DNA of 64,000 nucleotides from an uncultured Alphaproteobacteria bacterium (GTDB lineage: Bacteria; Pseudomonadota; Alphaproteobacteria; Puniceispirillales; UBA1172). Within the stretch, counting starts at the first letter, position 1. Each line of letters starts with the position of its first letter. A program made the position numbers and the translations under genes. Below the pieces are notes generated by a model that searched no databases, was not told the origin of the DNA, and saw only the letters and a program-made list of their open reading frames with translations. The stretch covers positions 1 to 64,000 of the forward strand of contig CALFYS010000116.1 in assembly GCA_937952245.1 (NCBI GenBank). Direction: 5' to 3'. Positions 24,898 through 34,125 of the stretch are shown here, piece by piece.

Positions 24898-26384
24898 GAT
24901 TTGACCCCAATACACCGCCTCAAGGATCAGTTCGCGATTGGCTGGATTCCCGTGCTGATGCGGGGGGGATTGGCTTTGTTTTCCCTGAAACAGGTGAAGA
25001 ATTAACATGGCAAGATTTGCGCGATCACGCCGCCCAAGTTTCCGGTGATCTGACCGCCCAAGGCATCGCAAAAGGGGATAGCGTGGTGATCATGCACCCT
25101 AATGGGCTTGAAGGGGTGAAGGCGCTTTTTTCCGCGCTTTATGGCGGGTTTCGTGCAACGATGTTGAACTTGGCGGCAGGGCCTGATGCCCTTGGTTACG
25201 CCATGGATCATTGCGGGGCGGTGGTCGCTTTTGTTCATGACAGCCAGATGGATGTGTTCAATACCGTCCGGCCAGAACGGCTCAACCTGTATGCCGTGAC
25301 AGGCGAAACCGCGCCATTGCATGATGTTGCCAGTGATGATGACGCGCTGTTGATGTACACTTCCGGCACAACAGGTCGGCCGAAAGGCGTGGTTCATACT
25401 CAAGCCAGCCTCTTGGCAGGGGGGTGGACGGTGACGGTTGCCCATAAGCTTACCCCTGAAGATCGCGGCATGGGGGTCTTGCCCTTTTTCCATATCAACG
25501 GGCTGTGCGTGACGGTGATGGGCAGTCTTGTTTCCGGCGGCTCGCTTGCCATGGTCTCACGGTTTTCAGCCAGCCGGTTTTGGCAACAGGCGGACGCGGG
25601 CGGCATCACATGGTTTTCCGTTGTCCCAACAATTATCAGCCATTTGCTTCATGGCGCGGCTGAACCCAGCCCAGAAGCCAAGGCAAGGCTTCGGTTTGCG
25701 CGGTCGGCGTCTTCGGCTCTTGCGGTGGAAACCCAGCGTGCTTTCCAAGATCGCTTTGGTCTTTCCATTGTTGAATCCCTTGGCCTGACAGAAACCGCCG
25801 CCCAATGCCTTGTGAACCCGCTTGACCCATCACTTCATAAAATTGGTTCTGCGGGTATGGCGATCAGCAATGATGCCCGTATCGCCAATGATAAAGGCGA
25901 AGAATGCCCAAGAGGGGTGGAAGGCGAAATTCAAATCCGTGGCCCGAATGTCATGAAAGAATATCTCTATAACCCTGAGGCCACGGCGGATACTTTCCAT
26001 GGCGAATGGTTGCGGACAGGTGATCTTGGGCGCATGGATGATGATGGCTATGTGTTTGTCACGGGACGGCTGAAAGAATTGATCATCAAAGGCGGGGAGA
26101 ATATCGCCCCGCGTGAGATTGACGAAGCTCTTTATGAACATCCTGATGTGGTGGAGGCGGCGGCCTTTGCCCGCCCTTGCCCTCAATATGGGGAGCGGGT
26201 GGAAGCGGCGGTTCGGTTGAGCGAAACATCGCAAGCCAGCAGTGATGACTTGCTCGCGCTCTGTATTGAAAAGGTTGGGGCGTTTAAAGCCCCGGATCAG
26301 GTGCATATCATGGATGAATTGCCGAAAGGGCCTTCTGGGAAAATCCAGCGGTTGTATCTTAACGAGTTGCTCTACAAATCCTAA
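24894..26384 (+). CDS. AMP-forming acyl-CoA ligase, SauT-like
   Basis: About 496 residues of the ANL family: P-loop MYTSGTTGRPKGVVHT (about 154-169), ESLGLTETAAQC, LRTGDLGRMDDDGYVFVTGR, and the C-terminal catalytic lysine in PSGKIQRL. ATG 24894 overlaps the stop of the dehydrogenase gene (ATGA). Next to a SauS-like reductase it fits sulfoacetate-CoA ligase (SauT), but oxalate or other short carboxylate ligases are possible. Convergent with the TSUP permease gene by a 4-bp overlap. Confidence 0.82.
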   Translation: MRFDPNTPPQGSVRDWLDSRADAGGIGFVFPETGEELTWQDLRDHAAQVSGDLTAQGIAKGDSVVIMHPNGLEGVKALFSALYGGFRATMLNLAAGPDALGYAMDHCGAVVAFVHDSQMDVFNTVRPERLNLYAVTGETAPLHDVASDDDALLMYTSGTTGRPKGVVHTQASLLAGGWTVTVAHKLTPEDRGMGVLPFFHINGLCVTVMGSLVSGGSLAMVSRFSASRFWQQADAGGITWFSVVPTIISHLLHGAAEPSPEAKARLRFARSASSALAVETQRAFQDRFGLSIVESLGLTETAAQCLVNPLDPSLHKIGSAGMAISNDARIANDKGEECPRGVEGEIQIRGPNVMKEYLYNPEATADTFHGEWLRTGDLGRMDDDGYVFVTGRLKELIIKGGENIAPREIDEALYEHPDVVEAAAFARPCPQYGERVEAAVRLSETSQASSDDLLALCIEKVGAFKAPDQVHIMDELPKGPSGKIQRLYLNELLYKS

Positions 26385-27148
26385 AGCAAGCCGATGGCGA
26401 TCAGGCGCAGCCCCATGATCAGGAAAGCGATCAACACGACTTTCCGGAACAATTCTTGGCTGACACGACTGCGCAATTGCTCACCAATGCTGAACCCCAC
26501 CAGCACCACACAAAGCGCTAAGCCAGATTTGATCAAGATGGGGAAGGTCAAAACCCCTGCCACCACTTGACCCGCGCCCAAGGGCAAAACGCCGGCTAAG
26601 AATAAAAAGCCGGTGACGCCGATAAACTTTTCTTTTGAAACATTACGTGCCACCAAAAACATCGCCACGGTTGGTGACCAGATTGAACTCATCCCCCCTA
26701 AGATGCCGGAAAGCGTGCCAAAACCAAGGTGCCAGACACGGCTTGGCCCAATTTTAATTTTAATCCCCATCAGCAGGTTTAATGAAAATAACACCATGGC
26801 AACGCCGATGCTGACCGTCAAAAGCGCGGTGGGGTAATCGGCGATAAACATGGACGTTATAAAAATCGAAAGGCTGATGGCAACGGCAAATACCCAATAT
26901 TCACGGCAGATTTCAATCTTGTTGGGGGCATGGGCAAATTGCAGATAATTCGTCCCCAAGATCGAAAGCCAAAGCAATGGGATGGCTTCTGTTGGCGGCA
27001 TGATAAGGGTCAGAAACGCCATTGATGCCGCGGGCAATCCAATGCCAAGAAAGCCTTTGACGATGGCGGCGAATAAAAAGATCATCACCAACAACCCCAT
27101 TTGCACAAGGTCAAAGGATTGCATCAGATCGGTGATGATTTCAGTCAT
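26381..27148 (-). CDS. TSUP (TauE/SafE) family permease
   Basis: 255 residues with about eight hydrophobic helices and the TSUP signatures GFLGIGLPAASMAFLTLIMPPTEAIPL near the N-terminus and LGGMSSIWSPTVAMFLVARNV in the second half. The family moves sulfite, sulfoacetate and other anions, usually outward. It lies 25 bp after the FAD/Fe-S dehydrogenase gene on the same strand, so the two are probably co-transcribed. Direction and substrate are not determined by sequence. Confidence 0.85.
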   Translation of the reverse strand: MTEIITDLMQSFDLVQMGLLVMIFLFAAIVKGFLGIGLPAASMAFLTLIMPPTEAIPLLWLSILGTNYLQFAHAPNKIEICREYWVFAVAISLSIFITSMFIADYPTALLTVSIGVAMVLFSLNLLMGIKIKIGPSRVWHLGFGTLSGILGGMSSIWSPTVAMFLVARNVSKEKFIGVTGFLFLAGVLPLGAGQVVAGVLTFPILIKSGLALCVVLVGFSIGEQLRSRVSQELFRKVVLIAFLIMGLRLIAIGLL

Positions 27149-27173
27149 GCTGTTTCTTTCTCATCAGCGGGTC

Positions 27174-29969
27174 TTATGATGTGGCACGGTCAAGGAAAAC
27201 AGCAAGGCTGGTCGCTTCACGTGTGGTCACATCTTTAATCTGGCAACGGCAGGAAAACCCTTCGGCCACGATCATTGTGTCTTCGGATGCCGCCCTGACT
27301 TGAGGGGCAAGCGATAATTCCGCCATCTTTTTGGATGTTTCCGCGGTTTCCGCCTGATACCCAAAGGCCCCCGCCATCCCGCAACAGGAGCTTTCGATCA
27401 TCTCCGCTTCCGCCCCTTTGATATGATGCACCGCATCAACCGTTTTATTCGCCACGCCCATGGCTTTCTGGTGGCAATGGCCATGCACCAAGACGTTTAT
27501 ATCCTCGGCTTTCAGGCCTTTGGGCGGGTTCTGGGCAATATATTCAGCAAAGGTCAAAATCTGGGCGCCATGGTCTTCGGTCCAGTCCGGGATTAAATTC
27601 ACCACTTCATCACGGAACATCAGTGTGCAGGACGGCTCTAGCCCAACGATAATCTTGCCTTCGTCCAAGGCTTGGCGAAACGCTTCGGTTGTCCGTTTCA
27701 TTTCGGCCTTTGCCTTTTCGGTTTCGCCAGCGGAAAGATATGTCCGGCCACAGCAAAGATGCGCCCCGGGGGCTGAGACCACGCCGACCGTCCGCCCCGT
27801 GCGGGCAATAACGCGTTCCGCCGCCCGTAATGTTTCAGGGTCAAAATGACGGTTGAATGTATCGGCGAATAACAGCACCTCACCATCGGCCGCGCCTTGA
27901 TAGGGCGCTTTAAATTGGGGCAAAGACCGTTTGTTATCAAAGCCAATCAGCCCGGCAAATTTCAGCCCTGTATTGGCCAAGGGGGCGATCATGGCGGCGA
28001 AAGGCGCAAGCCGCGGCAGGCTGGCGATGATTTTCTCCCGCAAGCGAAGGCCTTTTTTCTCTGTTCTGGCGGCTTGGACTTCAGTTTTCATCTTGGCCAT
28101 ATCAACCGACATTGGGCATTCGGATTTGCAGGCTTTGCACCCCACACAAAGCGCCATGGCATCGGCCATTTCATCGGAGCCGAAAGCATCTGATCCGAAT
28201 TGTCCCGTTAAGGCCAAGCGCAAGACATTGGCGCGACCACGGGTTAAATCTTTTTCTTGTCGGGTGACGCGATAAGAAGGACACATCACCCCGCCAACAG
28301 ATTTACGGCACGCGCCATTGTTGTTGCACATTTCCGCCGCCCCGCTCAATCCGCCCGGCCACGCGGACCAGTCAAAGACGGTGGGTTGATCTTGCGGCGT
28401 GTAATCTTGCGGCCAGCGGGTCAGGCTGCGGTCATCCATTTTTGGCGAGCGGGTGATCTTGCCCGGGTTCAAAACAGTCTCCGGATCAAAGCGGTCTTTG
28501 ATCGTCTCAAAGATGCGCACCATCTTGGTGCCATACATTTTTTCATGAAACTCAGACCGAACAATGCCGTCGCCATGTTCACCGGAATGAGAGCCTTTGT
28601 AATGCGCCACCAAATCAAACGCTTCTTCGGCGATGGCGCGCATTTTTTGAAGCCCAAGGTCTTGGCGCAAATTCAACACCGGCCGGACGTGCAACAGCCC
28701 TTCTGAGGCATGGGCATACCACGTGCCATCCGTGCCATGTTTATGGAAAACATCGGTCAAGCGGCTGGTGAAATCCGCCAGATGTTCTAATGGCACGGCG
28801 CAATCTTCCACAAAGGAAACAGGTTTGCCTTCGGTTCGCATCGACATCATGATGTTCAGCCCTTGGGTTCTGACCCCCCAGATGCGGGCTTGGAAGGCGG
28901 GGTCTTCGGCTTCAACGACACCGCCTTCGGCTTTTGTTTTTCCGTCCCATCCAAAACCTAAATCGGCCATCAACTCACCCAAGGCGGTAAGGCGGCGGCG
29001 ATTTTCTTCAGCGGTTTCAGCAAATTCCACCAGCAACAGCGCTTCAGGATTGCCGCGAACAAAACTATCAACAATCGGGCGGAACTGCGGAATATCACGC
29101 CCCAGCCTGATCATATTGTGATCCACCAATTCAACCGCAACAGGGCCCAGTTTGACGATATGTTGCGCCGCGTCCATCGCCGCGTGGAAGGTCGGGAAAT
29201 GGCAAACCCCAAGGGATTTCGTGGTCAGCAAAGGGGAGAGTTTTAAATCAACCGATTTGGTGATTGCCAATGTGCCTTCTGACCCCACCAGCAAATCCGC
29301 CATATTCGGCGTCTCACCAAGCAGCGCATCAATATTATAACCGCCAACACGGCGCTGAACTTTCGGGAAACGGCGGGTGATTTCATCTTGTTCTGAGGTG
29401 GCTAATGCCAGCAGATCAGCATCAAGGCCTTGGGTGGGATCGGCCTGCCCAAATCGCCGCAATGTCCCATCGGCCAGCATCGCCTCCAGCCCCCGAACAT
29501 TATCCTGCATTTTGCCGTAGCGAATGGAACGCGACCCGCAAGAATTATTCGCCGTCATCCCCCCGATGGTGGCGCGGGATGAGGTCGAGACATCCACAGG
29601 ATACCACCAGCCATCTGCTTTCAGGCGGCGGTTCAGATCATCCAGCACCATCCCCGGCTGAACGGTGATGTGACCGGCCTCGGCATCGTAATCCAACACA
29701 TTGTTCAGATGCTGGGTGAAATCCACCACCAGCGCGTCATTGACGGTTTGGCCGGATTGCGATGTGCCGCCACCACGGGGCAAAAGCGCGATGCCTTCTG
29801 ACTTGGCAAAATCAAGGCCAGCTTCGACATCTTCCCATGTTTTGGGGATTAAAACCGCCTTCGGCATGATCTGATAAATTGAGGCATCCGTGGCGTAACG
29901 CCCTCGATCAAAACGTTGATCAAGCACCTCACCTTTTATTTGATTTTTTAACCGAATATAATCAACCAT
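27174..29969 (-). CDS. FAD-linked oxidase with C-terminal Fe-S/CCG domain (D-2-hydroxyacid dehydrogenase type)
   Basis: 931-residue fusion. The N-terminal FAD-binding PCMH domain has LPRGGGTSQSGQTVNDALVVDF (about 59-80), then an FAD-oxidase C-terminal domain including SHSGEHGDGIVRSEF. Cysteine clusters CNNNGACR and CVGCKACKSECPMS follow, then CCG domains (HGHCHQK, SSCCGMAGAFGYQ). This is the GlcD-GlcF-type arrangement in one chain, as in E. coli YdiJ. It oxidises a 2-hydroxy acid and passes electrons to the membrane chain. A TSUP gene follows, so a sulfonated hydroxy acid such as sulfolactate is one possible substrate; D-lactate, glycolate or 2-hydroxyglutarate are equally open. Confidence 0.87.
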   Translation of the reverse strand: MVDYIRLKNQIKGEVLDQRFDRGRYATDASIYQIMPKAVLIPKTWEDVEAGLDFAKSEGIALLPRGGGTSQSGQTVNDALVVDFTQHLNNVLDYDAEAGHITVQPGMVLDDLNRRLKADGWWYPVDVSTSSRATIGGMTANNSCGSRSIRYGKMQDNVRGLEAMLADGTLRRFGQADPTQGLDADLLALATSEQDEITRRFPKVQRRVGGYNIDALLGETPNMADLLVGSEGTLAITKSVDLKLSPLLTTKSLGVCHFPTFHAAMDAAQHIVKLGPVAVELVDHNMIRLGRDIPQFRPIVDSFVRGNPEALLLVEFAETAEENRRRLTALGELMADLGFGWDGKTKAEGGVVEAEDPAFQARIWGVRTQGLNIMMSMRTEGKPVSFVEDCAVPLEHLADFTSRLTDVFHKHGTDGTWYAHASEGLLHVRPVLNLRQDLGLQKMRAIAEEAFDLVAHYKGSHSGEHGDGIVRSEFHEKMYGTKMVRIFETIKDRFDPETVLNPGKITRSPKMDDRSLTRWPQDYTPQDQPTVFDWSAWPGGLSGAAEMCNNNGACRKSVGGVMCPSYRVTRQEKDLTRGRANVLRLALTGQFGSDAFGSDEMADAMALCVGCKACKSECPMSVDMAKMKTEVQAARTEKKGLRLREKIIASLPRLAPFAAMIAPLANTGLKFAGLIGFDNKRSLPQFKAPYQGAADGEVLLFADTFNRHFDPETLRAAERVIARTGRTVGVVSAPGAHLCCGRTYLSAGETEKAKAEMKRTTEAFRQALDEGKIIVGLEPSCTLMFRDEVVNLIPDWTEDHGAQILTFAEYIAQNPPKGLKAEDINVLVHGHCHQKAMGVANKTVDAVHHIKGAEAEMIESSCCGMAGAFGYQAETAETSKKMAELSLAPQVRAASEDTMIVAEGFSCRCQIKDVTTREATSLAVFLDRATS

Positions 29970-30052
29970 AAACCTTGACCTCTCTATGTTTAACCTTCAC
30001 TGTTAGAACAAGTCAGTGCAACAATTTTCTTACATAATTTTTGGTATTCGAC

Positions 30053-31219
30053 ATGAGATCAGGACGTCATTTTTTGCAAATCCCTGGCCCGACCAATACG
30101 CCAGACCGTATCCTTCGGGCGATGCACCGCGCGGTGATGGATCACCGTGGGCCTGAATTTTCAGAACTGGGTCATAGCCTTCTTCAAGATTTGAAATCTG
30201 TCTTCAAAACCCAAACGCGGGTGGTGATTTATCCCGCCTCGGGGACAGGGGCTTGGGAAGCGGCGCTGATCAACACTTTATCCCCCGGGGATAAAGTCTT
30301 GATGTATGAAACAGGGCAATTTGCAACCTTGTGGAAAAACATGGCCACTAAATTAGGGTTTGAGCCAGTGTTTATGCAGGGCGATTGGCGGCAAGGCACA
30401 AACGCTGATGCTATTGGCGCGCAATTGGCCGCCGATAAATCCCATGCGATCAAAGCCGTTTGCGTCGTGCATAATGACACGTCAACAGGGATTACCTCTG
30501 ATATTCCGGCGGTGCGGGCGGCGATTGATGCGGCTGGCCATCCGGCGTTATTGATGGTTGATACGATTTCATCCTTGGCCTCGATTGATTTCAGAACTGA
30601 TGAATGGGGGGTTGATGTGGTGGTGGCGGGCTCACAAAAAGGGCTGATGTTGCCGCCCGGCCTGTCGTTTAACACGATTTCCGATAAAGCTTGGGCGGCG
30701 TGCCAGAACGGTGGTGATCGCCGGTCTTATTGGGATTGGCGTGATATGGCAGGGCCAAATGACCAAGGGTATTTCCCTTACACCCCCGCCACGACCTTGC
30801 TTTATGGCTTGCGGGAAGCTCTTGATATGCTGGCTGAAGAAGGGTTGGAAAATGTCTTTGCCCGTCATGCCCGCCATGCTGAAGCGACACGGCGCGCGGT
30901 GGAAAGCTGGGGGCTGGAAATTTTGGCCAGCAACCCCAATGAACGTTCCAACAGTTTGACAGCGGTGTTGATGCCCGATGGCAAAGGCGCGGATGACTTG
31001 CGGGCGGAAATCCTTGATGGGTTTGATATGTCACTGGGCACGGGGCTGAATAAGATCGCGGATCGTGTTTTCAGGATCGGCCATCTCGGGGATTTTAACG
31101 ATTTGATGCTGATGGGCACGTTATGCGGTGTTGAAATGGGGCTGATGCGTAATGGCGTTAAGCACCAAGCCGGCGGCGCTCAAGCGGCGATGACCTACCT
31201 TGCTGAACATCGGTCTTGA
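30053..31219 (+). CDS. Class V aminotransferase (alanine/serine-glyoxylate type)
   Basis: About 388 residues. Fold-type I PLP enzyme: GRHFLQIPGPTNTPDRILRAM at the start, PLP-pocket ASGTGAWEAAL (about 64-74), DTISSLASIDFRTDEWGVDV, and the Schiff-base lysine in GSQKGLMLPPG. It resembles serine-glyoxylate and alanine-glyoxylate aminotransferases. ATG 30053 is preferred over an in-frame TTG at 30041. Divergent from the FAD/Fe-S dehydrogenase and overlapping the next TSUP gene, it may interconvert an amino acid and a 2-oxo acid with that dehydrogenase. Confidence 0.85.
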   Translation: MRSGRHFLQIPGPTNTPDRILRAMHRAVMDHRGPEFSELGHSLLQDLKSVFKTQTRVVIYPASGTGAWEAALINTLSPGDKVLMYETGQFATLWKNMATKLGFEPVFMQGDWRQGTNADAIGAQLAADKSHAIKAVCVVHNDTSTGITSDIPAVRAAIDAAGHPALLMVDTISSLASIDFRTDEWGVDVVVAGSQKGLMLPPGLSFNTISDKAWAACQNGGDRRSYWDWRDMAGPNDQGYFPYTPATTLLYGLREALDMLAEEGLENVFARHARHAEATRRAVESWGLEILASNPNERSNSLTAVLMPDGKGADDLRAEILDGFDMSLGTGLNKIADRVFRIGHLGDFNDLMLMGTLCGVEMGLMRNGVKHQAGGAQAAMTYLAEHRS

Positions 31220-31970
31220 TCTGACGTTTAGCCAAGCGGCGATGATCCTTGTGGCATATTTATTTGCCGCGGTGACAAAGGGTTTAACAGGGCTTGGGTT
31301 TTCCAGCACCTGTTTGCCCATTCTGGTCTTGACCCTTGGGCTTAAAGACGCCTTGCCCTTGGTGATCATCCCCTCCATCTATTCCAATTTAATTGTTATG
31401 CGGCAGGCGGGGCATTTCAAAGAAGCGGTTGTCCGGTTCTGGCCAATGCTGCTGGCGACATTGCCCGGGTTGGTGATCGGCCTTTGGGTGCTGACGTGGA
31501 TTGATGGTGATGTCGCGGGGGCGATATTCGGGCTTGTTTTATTGCTCTGGTGTGCTTTTTCATTCGCTAAACCTGATCTGCGGCTTGCCCCAAGATGGGA
31601 GCGGTGGTTGGCGCCTGTTTCCGGATGTTTTACCGGTATCGTCAATGGTTCCACAGGCTCACAAGTCCTGACAGTTGTGCCGTTCATGATGTCGCTGAAA
31701 TTAGGGCGCGATCTATTTATCCAAGGGATTAATTGTTCCTTCACCATGTCCAGCGTGGTGATGGCGATTGGCCTTGGGCAATTGGGGTTTTATTCCCATG
31801 ATGATGTGGTGATCTCGGTCTTTGGTATTGTTTTGGTGATCATTGGGGTGAAGGCGGGCAGCGCCATCCGCAACCATCTTTCAGAAAAACTCTTTCATCA
31901 TGCCATCCTAACAATGCTGACCATTATGGGGTTGAGTTTAATTCTGCCGCTTCTCCGCCTTTCAATATAA
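31200..31970 (+). CDS. TSUP (TauE/SafE) family permease
   Basis: About 256 residues with eight or so hydrophobic helices and TSUP signatures AVTKGLTGLGFSSTCLPILVLTLGLKDALPLVIIPSI and SGCFTGIVNGSTGSQVLTVVPFMMSL. The frame has no early ATG: TTG 31200 inside the aminotransferase gene is the apparent start, otherwise ATG 31242. Overlap implies translational coupling to the aminotransferase. Second TSUP gene within 5 kb; anion exporter role is family knowledge, substrate unknown. Confidence 0.82.
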   Translation: MLNIGLDLTFSQAAMILVAYLFAAVTKGLTGLGFSSTCLPILVLTLGLKDALPLVIIPSIYSNLIVMRQAGHFKEAVVRFWPMLLATLPGLVIGLWVLTWIDGDVAGAIFGLVLLLWCAFSFAKPDLRLAPRWERWLAPVSGCFTGIVNGSTGSQVLTVVPFMMSLKLGRDLFIQGINCSFTMSSVVMAIGLGQLGFYSHDDVVISVFGIVLVIIGVKAGSAIRNHLSEKLFHHAILTMLTIMGLSLILPLLRLSI

Positions 31971-32055
31971 TCAAAACAGCTTGATGACGTGATTTATGCT
32001 TTTCAGGTCTCTATGGCTGGGGCTATGGTAATCTCGTGTTTTGATGGAGGTCATG

Positions 32056-32913
32056 ATGAAATACACACCGGTCACGCCCGCCCCCGCTGATGCGGAAGCC
32101 CGCAAAGCGATTAAGCCAGTTGTTTGTTATTCGCCGGAAACCTTGCCGCCTGTTGATACAGAAATGATGGCCAAGGCGCGCGCCAGTATGGAGAAAATTG
32201 ACACGGTGATTGTCCCGCCACGGGAAGCGGAATGTTTCCATGTCCCGCAAGGTCATTTTTTCCGCATTATCTCCACCGAAGGCCCGCAAGTGGGCGATTT
32301 GAATCTGTGGAATTATGACAATCCCGAAGAACGGTTTTATTCGGGCAAAACCCGCGCCCTTCATGGCACCCATATTTCAACAGGGGATCGGATGTGGTCC
32401 ACCATCCCTTATTTAAGGCCGATGGTGACGGTCACCCATGACACGCTCGATTGGTACGGCTGGGATGAATTTGGCGGTTCTGTCCATGATGTGATTGGCA
32501 CGCGTTGTGATCCATACACCAATTATCTGTTGCATGAAGACCATTATCACCATTGCTGTCATTCCAATTTGACGCGGGCGTTCGGCAAGCATTTCGGCGA
32601 TTACGCCAAAGGTGAATTGCTGGTGCATGATGTGATGAACGTCTTTATGTGCACAGGCTTTACCCTCGACACCCATCAATATTTCATGAAAGCAAGCCCT
32701 GTTCGCCCCGGCGATTACATCGAATTCTTTGCGGAAATGAATATTTTAGGCGGGCTTTCCGCTTGCCCCGGGGGGGATTGTTCCAGCGAACATTCCTCGG
32801 ATGAAGCGGCGTGTTATCCGCTGGTGGTTGAAATTTATCGCCCTGACCCCGCCACGTTAGAAGGCTGGTCAGCCCCTCAAGTGAACGGCTATGACGGCAG
32901 TCACGGTCTTTAA
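32056..32913 (+). CDS. DUF1989 (urea carboxylase-associated) family protein
   Basis: About 285 residues. Family blocks: VPPREAECFHVPQGHFFRIISTEGPQVGDLNLWN, the repeated HEDHYHHCCHSN metal-like cluster, and SACPGGDCSSEHSSDE, rich in Cys and His. DUF1989 proteins accompany urea carboxylase or guanidine/carboxyguanidine degradation in some bacteria, but no such genes are nearby. ATG 32056 has GGAGG 5 bp upstream; open frame extends to 32041. It is followed by an MDR oxidoreductase gene on the same strand. Function unknown here. Confidence 0.8.
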   Translation: MKYTPVTPAPADAEARKAIKPVVCYSPETLPPVDTEMMAKARASMEKIDTVIVPPREAECFHVPQGHFFRIISTEGPQVGDLNLWNYDNPEERFYSGKTRALHGTHISTGDRMWSTIPYLRPMVTVTHDTLDWYGWDEFGGSVHDVIGTRCDPYTNYLLHEDHYHHCCHSNLTRAFGKHFGDYAKGELLVHDVMNVFMCTGFTLDTHQYFMKASPVRPGDYIEFFAEMNILGGLSACPGGDCSSEHSSDEAACYPLVVEIYRPDPATLEGWSAPQVNGYDGSHGL

Positions 32914-32947
32914 TCTTGCGGATTGTTAAACATACGGAATTAAGCTC

Positions 32948-34045
32948 ATGACAAATCTTCCCCAAACAATGCACGCTGTTCATCTGACTGGCCATGGCGG
33001 GATTGATCAATTGGTTTATCGTGATGATGTGCCAACACCTGAGCCGAAACCCGGGCAGGTGATCATTAATGTTCGCGCGGCAGGGGTGAATAATACCGAT
33101 ATTAACACCCGCATTGGCTGGTATTCAAAATCCATCACTGGCGATACCAACGAAGGTGGGGCGGATGGTTTTGATGAGGTTGATGCCGATGATGCCAGCT
33201 GGTCAGGCCAGCCTTTGGTCTTCCCCCGCATCCAAGGCGCCGATTGCACAGGCGTGATTGTTGCCGTTGGTGAAGGGGTTGACCCTGCCCGTATCGGTGA
33301 ACGTGTTTTGGTGCGCACCATGATGCAAGACCCTGACAATGACAGCCGATATTTTTGTTGGACGCTGGGGTCAGAATGCGATGGCGGTTTTGCTCAATTC
33401 ACATCTGTTCCCGCCAAAGAAGCCTTTGTCATTAACAGCGATTGGAGCGATGTTGAATTGGCATCCATCCCTTGCGCTTATTCAACGGCTGAAAATATGC
33501 TCCACCGTATTGGCCTTGGGGCAGAGCGGGTGTTGATCACGGGCGCGTCTGGCGGGGTTGGCTCGGCCGCTGTGCAATTGGCGAAATGCCGTGGGGCGGA
33601 AGTCATCGCCATGGCAGGGGCATCCAAAATTGATGCGATTAAGGCGATTGGCGCGGATCAAGTGATTGCTCGTGATGCTGATCTTCTGGAGGTCTTGGGG
33701 GCGGATGCGGTTGATGTTGTGGTTGATCTGGTGGGCGGCATCAACTGGCCGCAATTGCTGGATGTCATGCGGCGTGGCGGGCGGTATATCACCGCGGGCG
33801 CGATCGCGGGCCCGATCGTTGATCTTGATTTAAGGACGCTGTATCTGAAAGACCTGACGTTGAAAGGCAGCACATGGCAAGATGTTGAAGCCTTCACCAA
33901 TTTGATTTCCTTAATTGAAAACAATCAAATTGCGCCGCTGATTGCCGCGACTTTCCCGTTGCATGAGATTGGCAAAGCACAAGAGATGTTTTTGGATAAA
34001 GGCTTTGTGGGTAAAATCGTCTTAACAATCCCTGAGGTTGAATAA
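32948..34045 (+). CDS. Zinc-type/quinone-oxidoreductase-like MDR dehydrogenase
   Basis: 365-residue medium-chain dehydrogenase/reductase: N-terminal GroES-like domain (VRAAGVNNTDINTRIGWYSK, IQGADCTGVIVAVGEGV) and Rossmann motif VLITGASGGVGSAAVQLAK (about 198-216). The classic zinc-site cysteines are not evident, so it is closer to the zinc-independent quinone oxidoreductase group. It has an unusual acidic insertion near TNEGGADGFDEVDADDASW. Substrate unknown. Confidence 0.85.
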   Translation: MTNLPQTMHAVHLTGHGGIDQLVYRDDVPTPEPKPGQVIINVRAAGVNNTDINTRIGWYSKSITGDTNEGGADGFDEVDADDASWSGQPLVFPRIQGADCTGVIVAVGEGVDPARIGERVLVRTMMQDPDNDSRYFCWTLGSECDGGFAQFTSVPAKEAFVINSDWSDVELASIPCAYSTAENMLHRIGLGAERVLITGASGGVGSAAVQLAKCRGAEVIAMAGASKIDAIKAIGADQVIARDADLLEVLGADAVDVVVDLVGGINWPQLLDVMRRGGRYITAGAIAGPIVDLDLRTLYLKDLTLKGSTWQDVEAFTNLISLIENNQIAPLIAATFPLHEIGKAQEMFLDKGFVGKIVLTIPEVE

Positions 34046-34050
34046 AGGGC

Positions 34051-34100
34051 AATCTAGTAAAAAGATGGCCTAATAAAAAGCCAGCCTAGTAAAAGATGCC
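34051..34100. repeat. Short degenerate tandem repeat
   Basis: Three imperfect 16-18-bp units, the first and third sharing CTAGTAAAA and the middle reading CTAATAAAAAG, between the MDR and enolase-superfamily genes. Probably a replication-slippage repeat; no hairpin is obvious. Confidence 0.6.
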
Positions 34101-34125
34101 AATGATAAGGTGAAATAATCATCCC

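Noticed and set aside
24894..26384. Calling the CoA ligase firmly sauT
   Set aside because: AMP-forming ligases look alike; substrate rests on context only, so no gene symbol was given.
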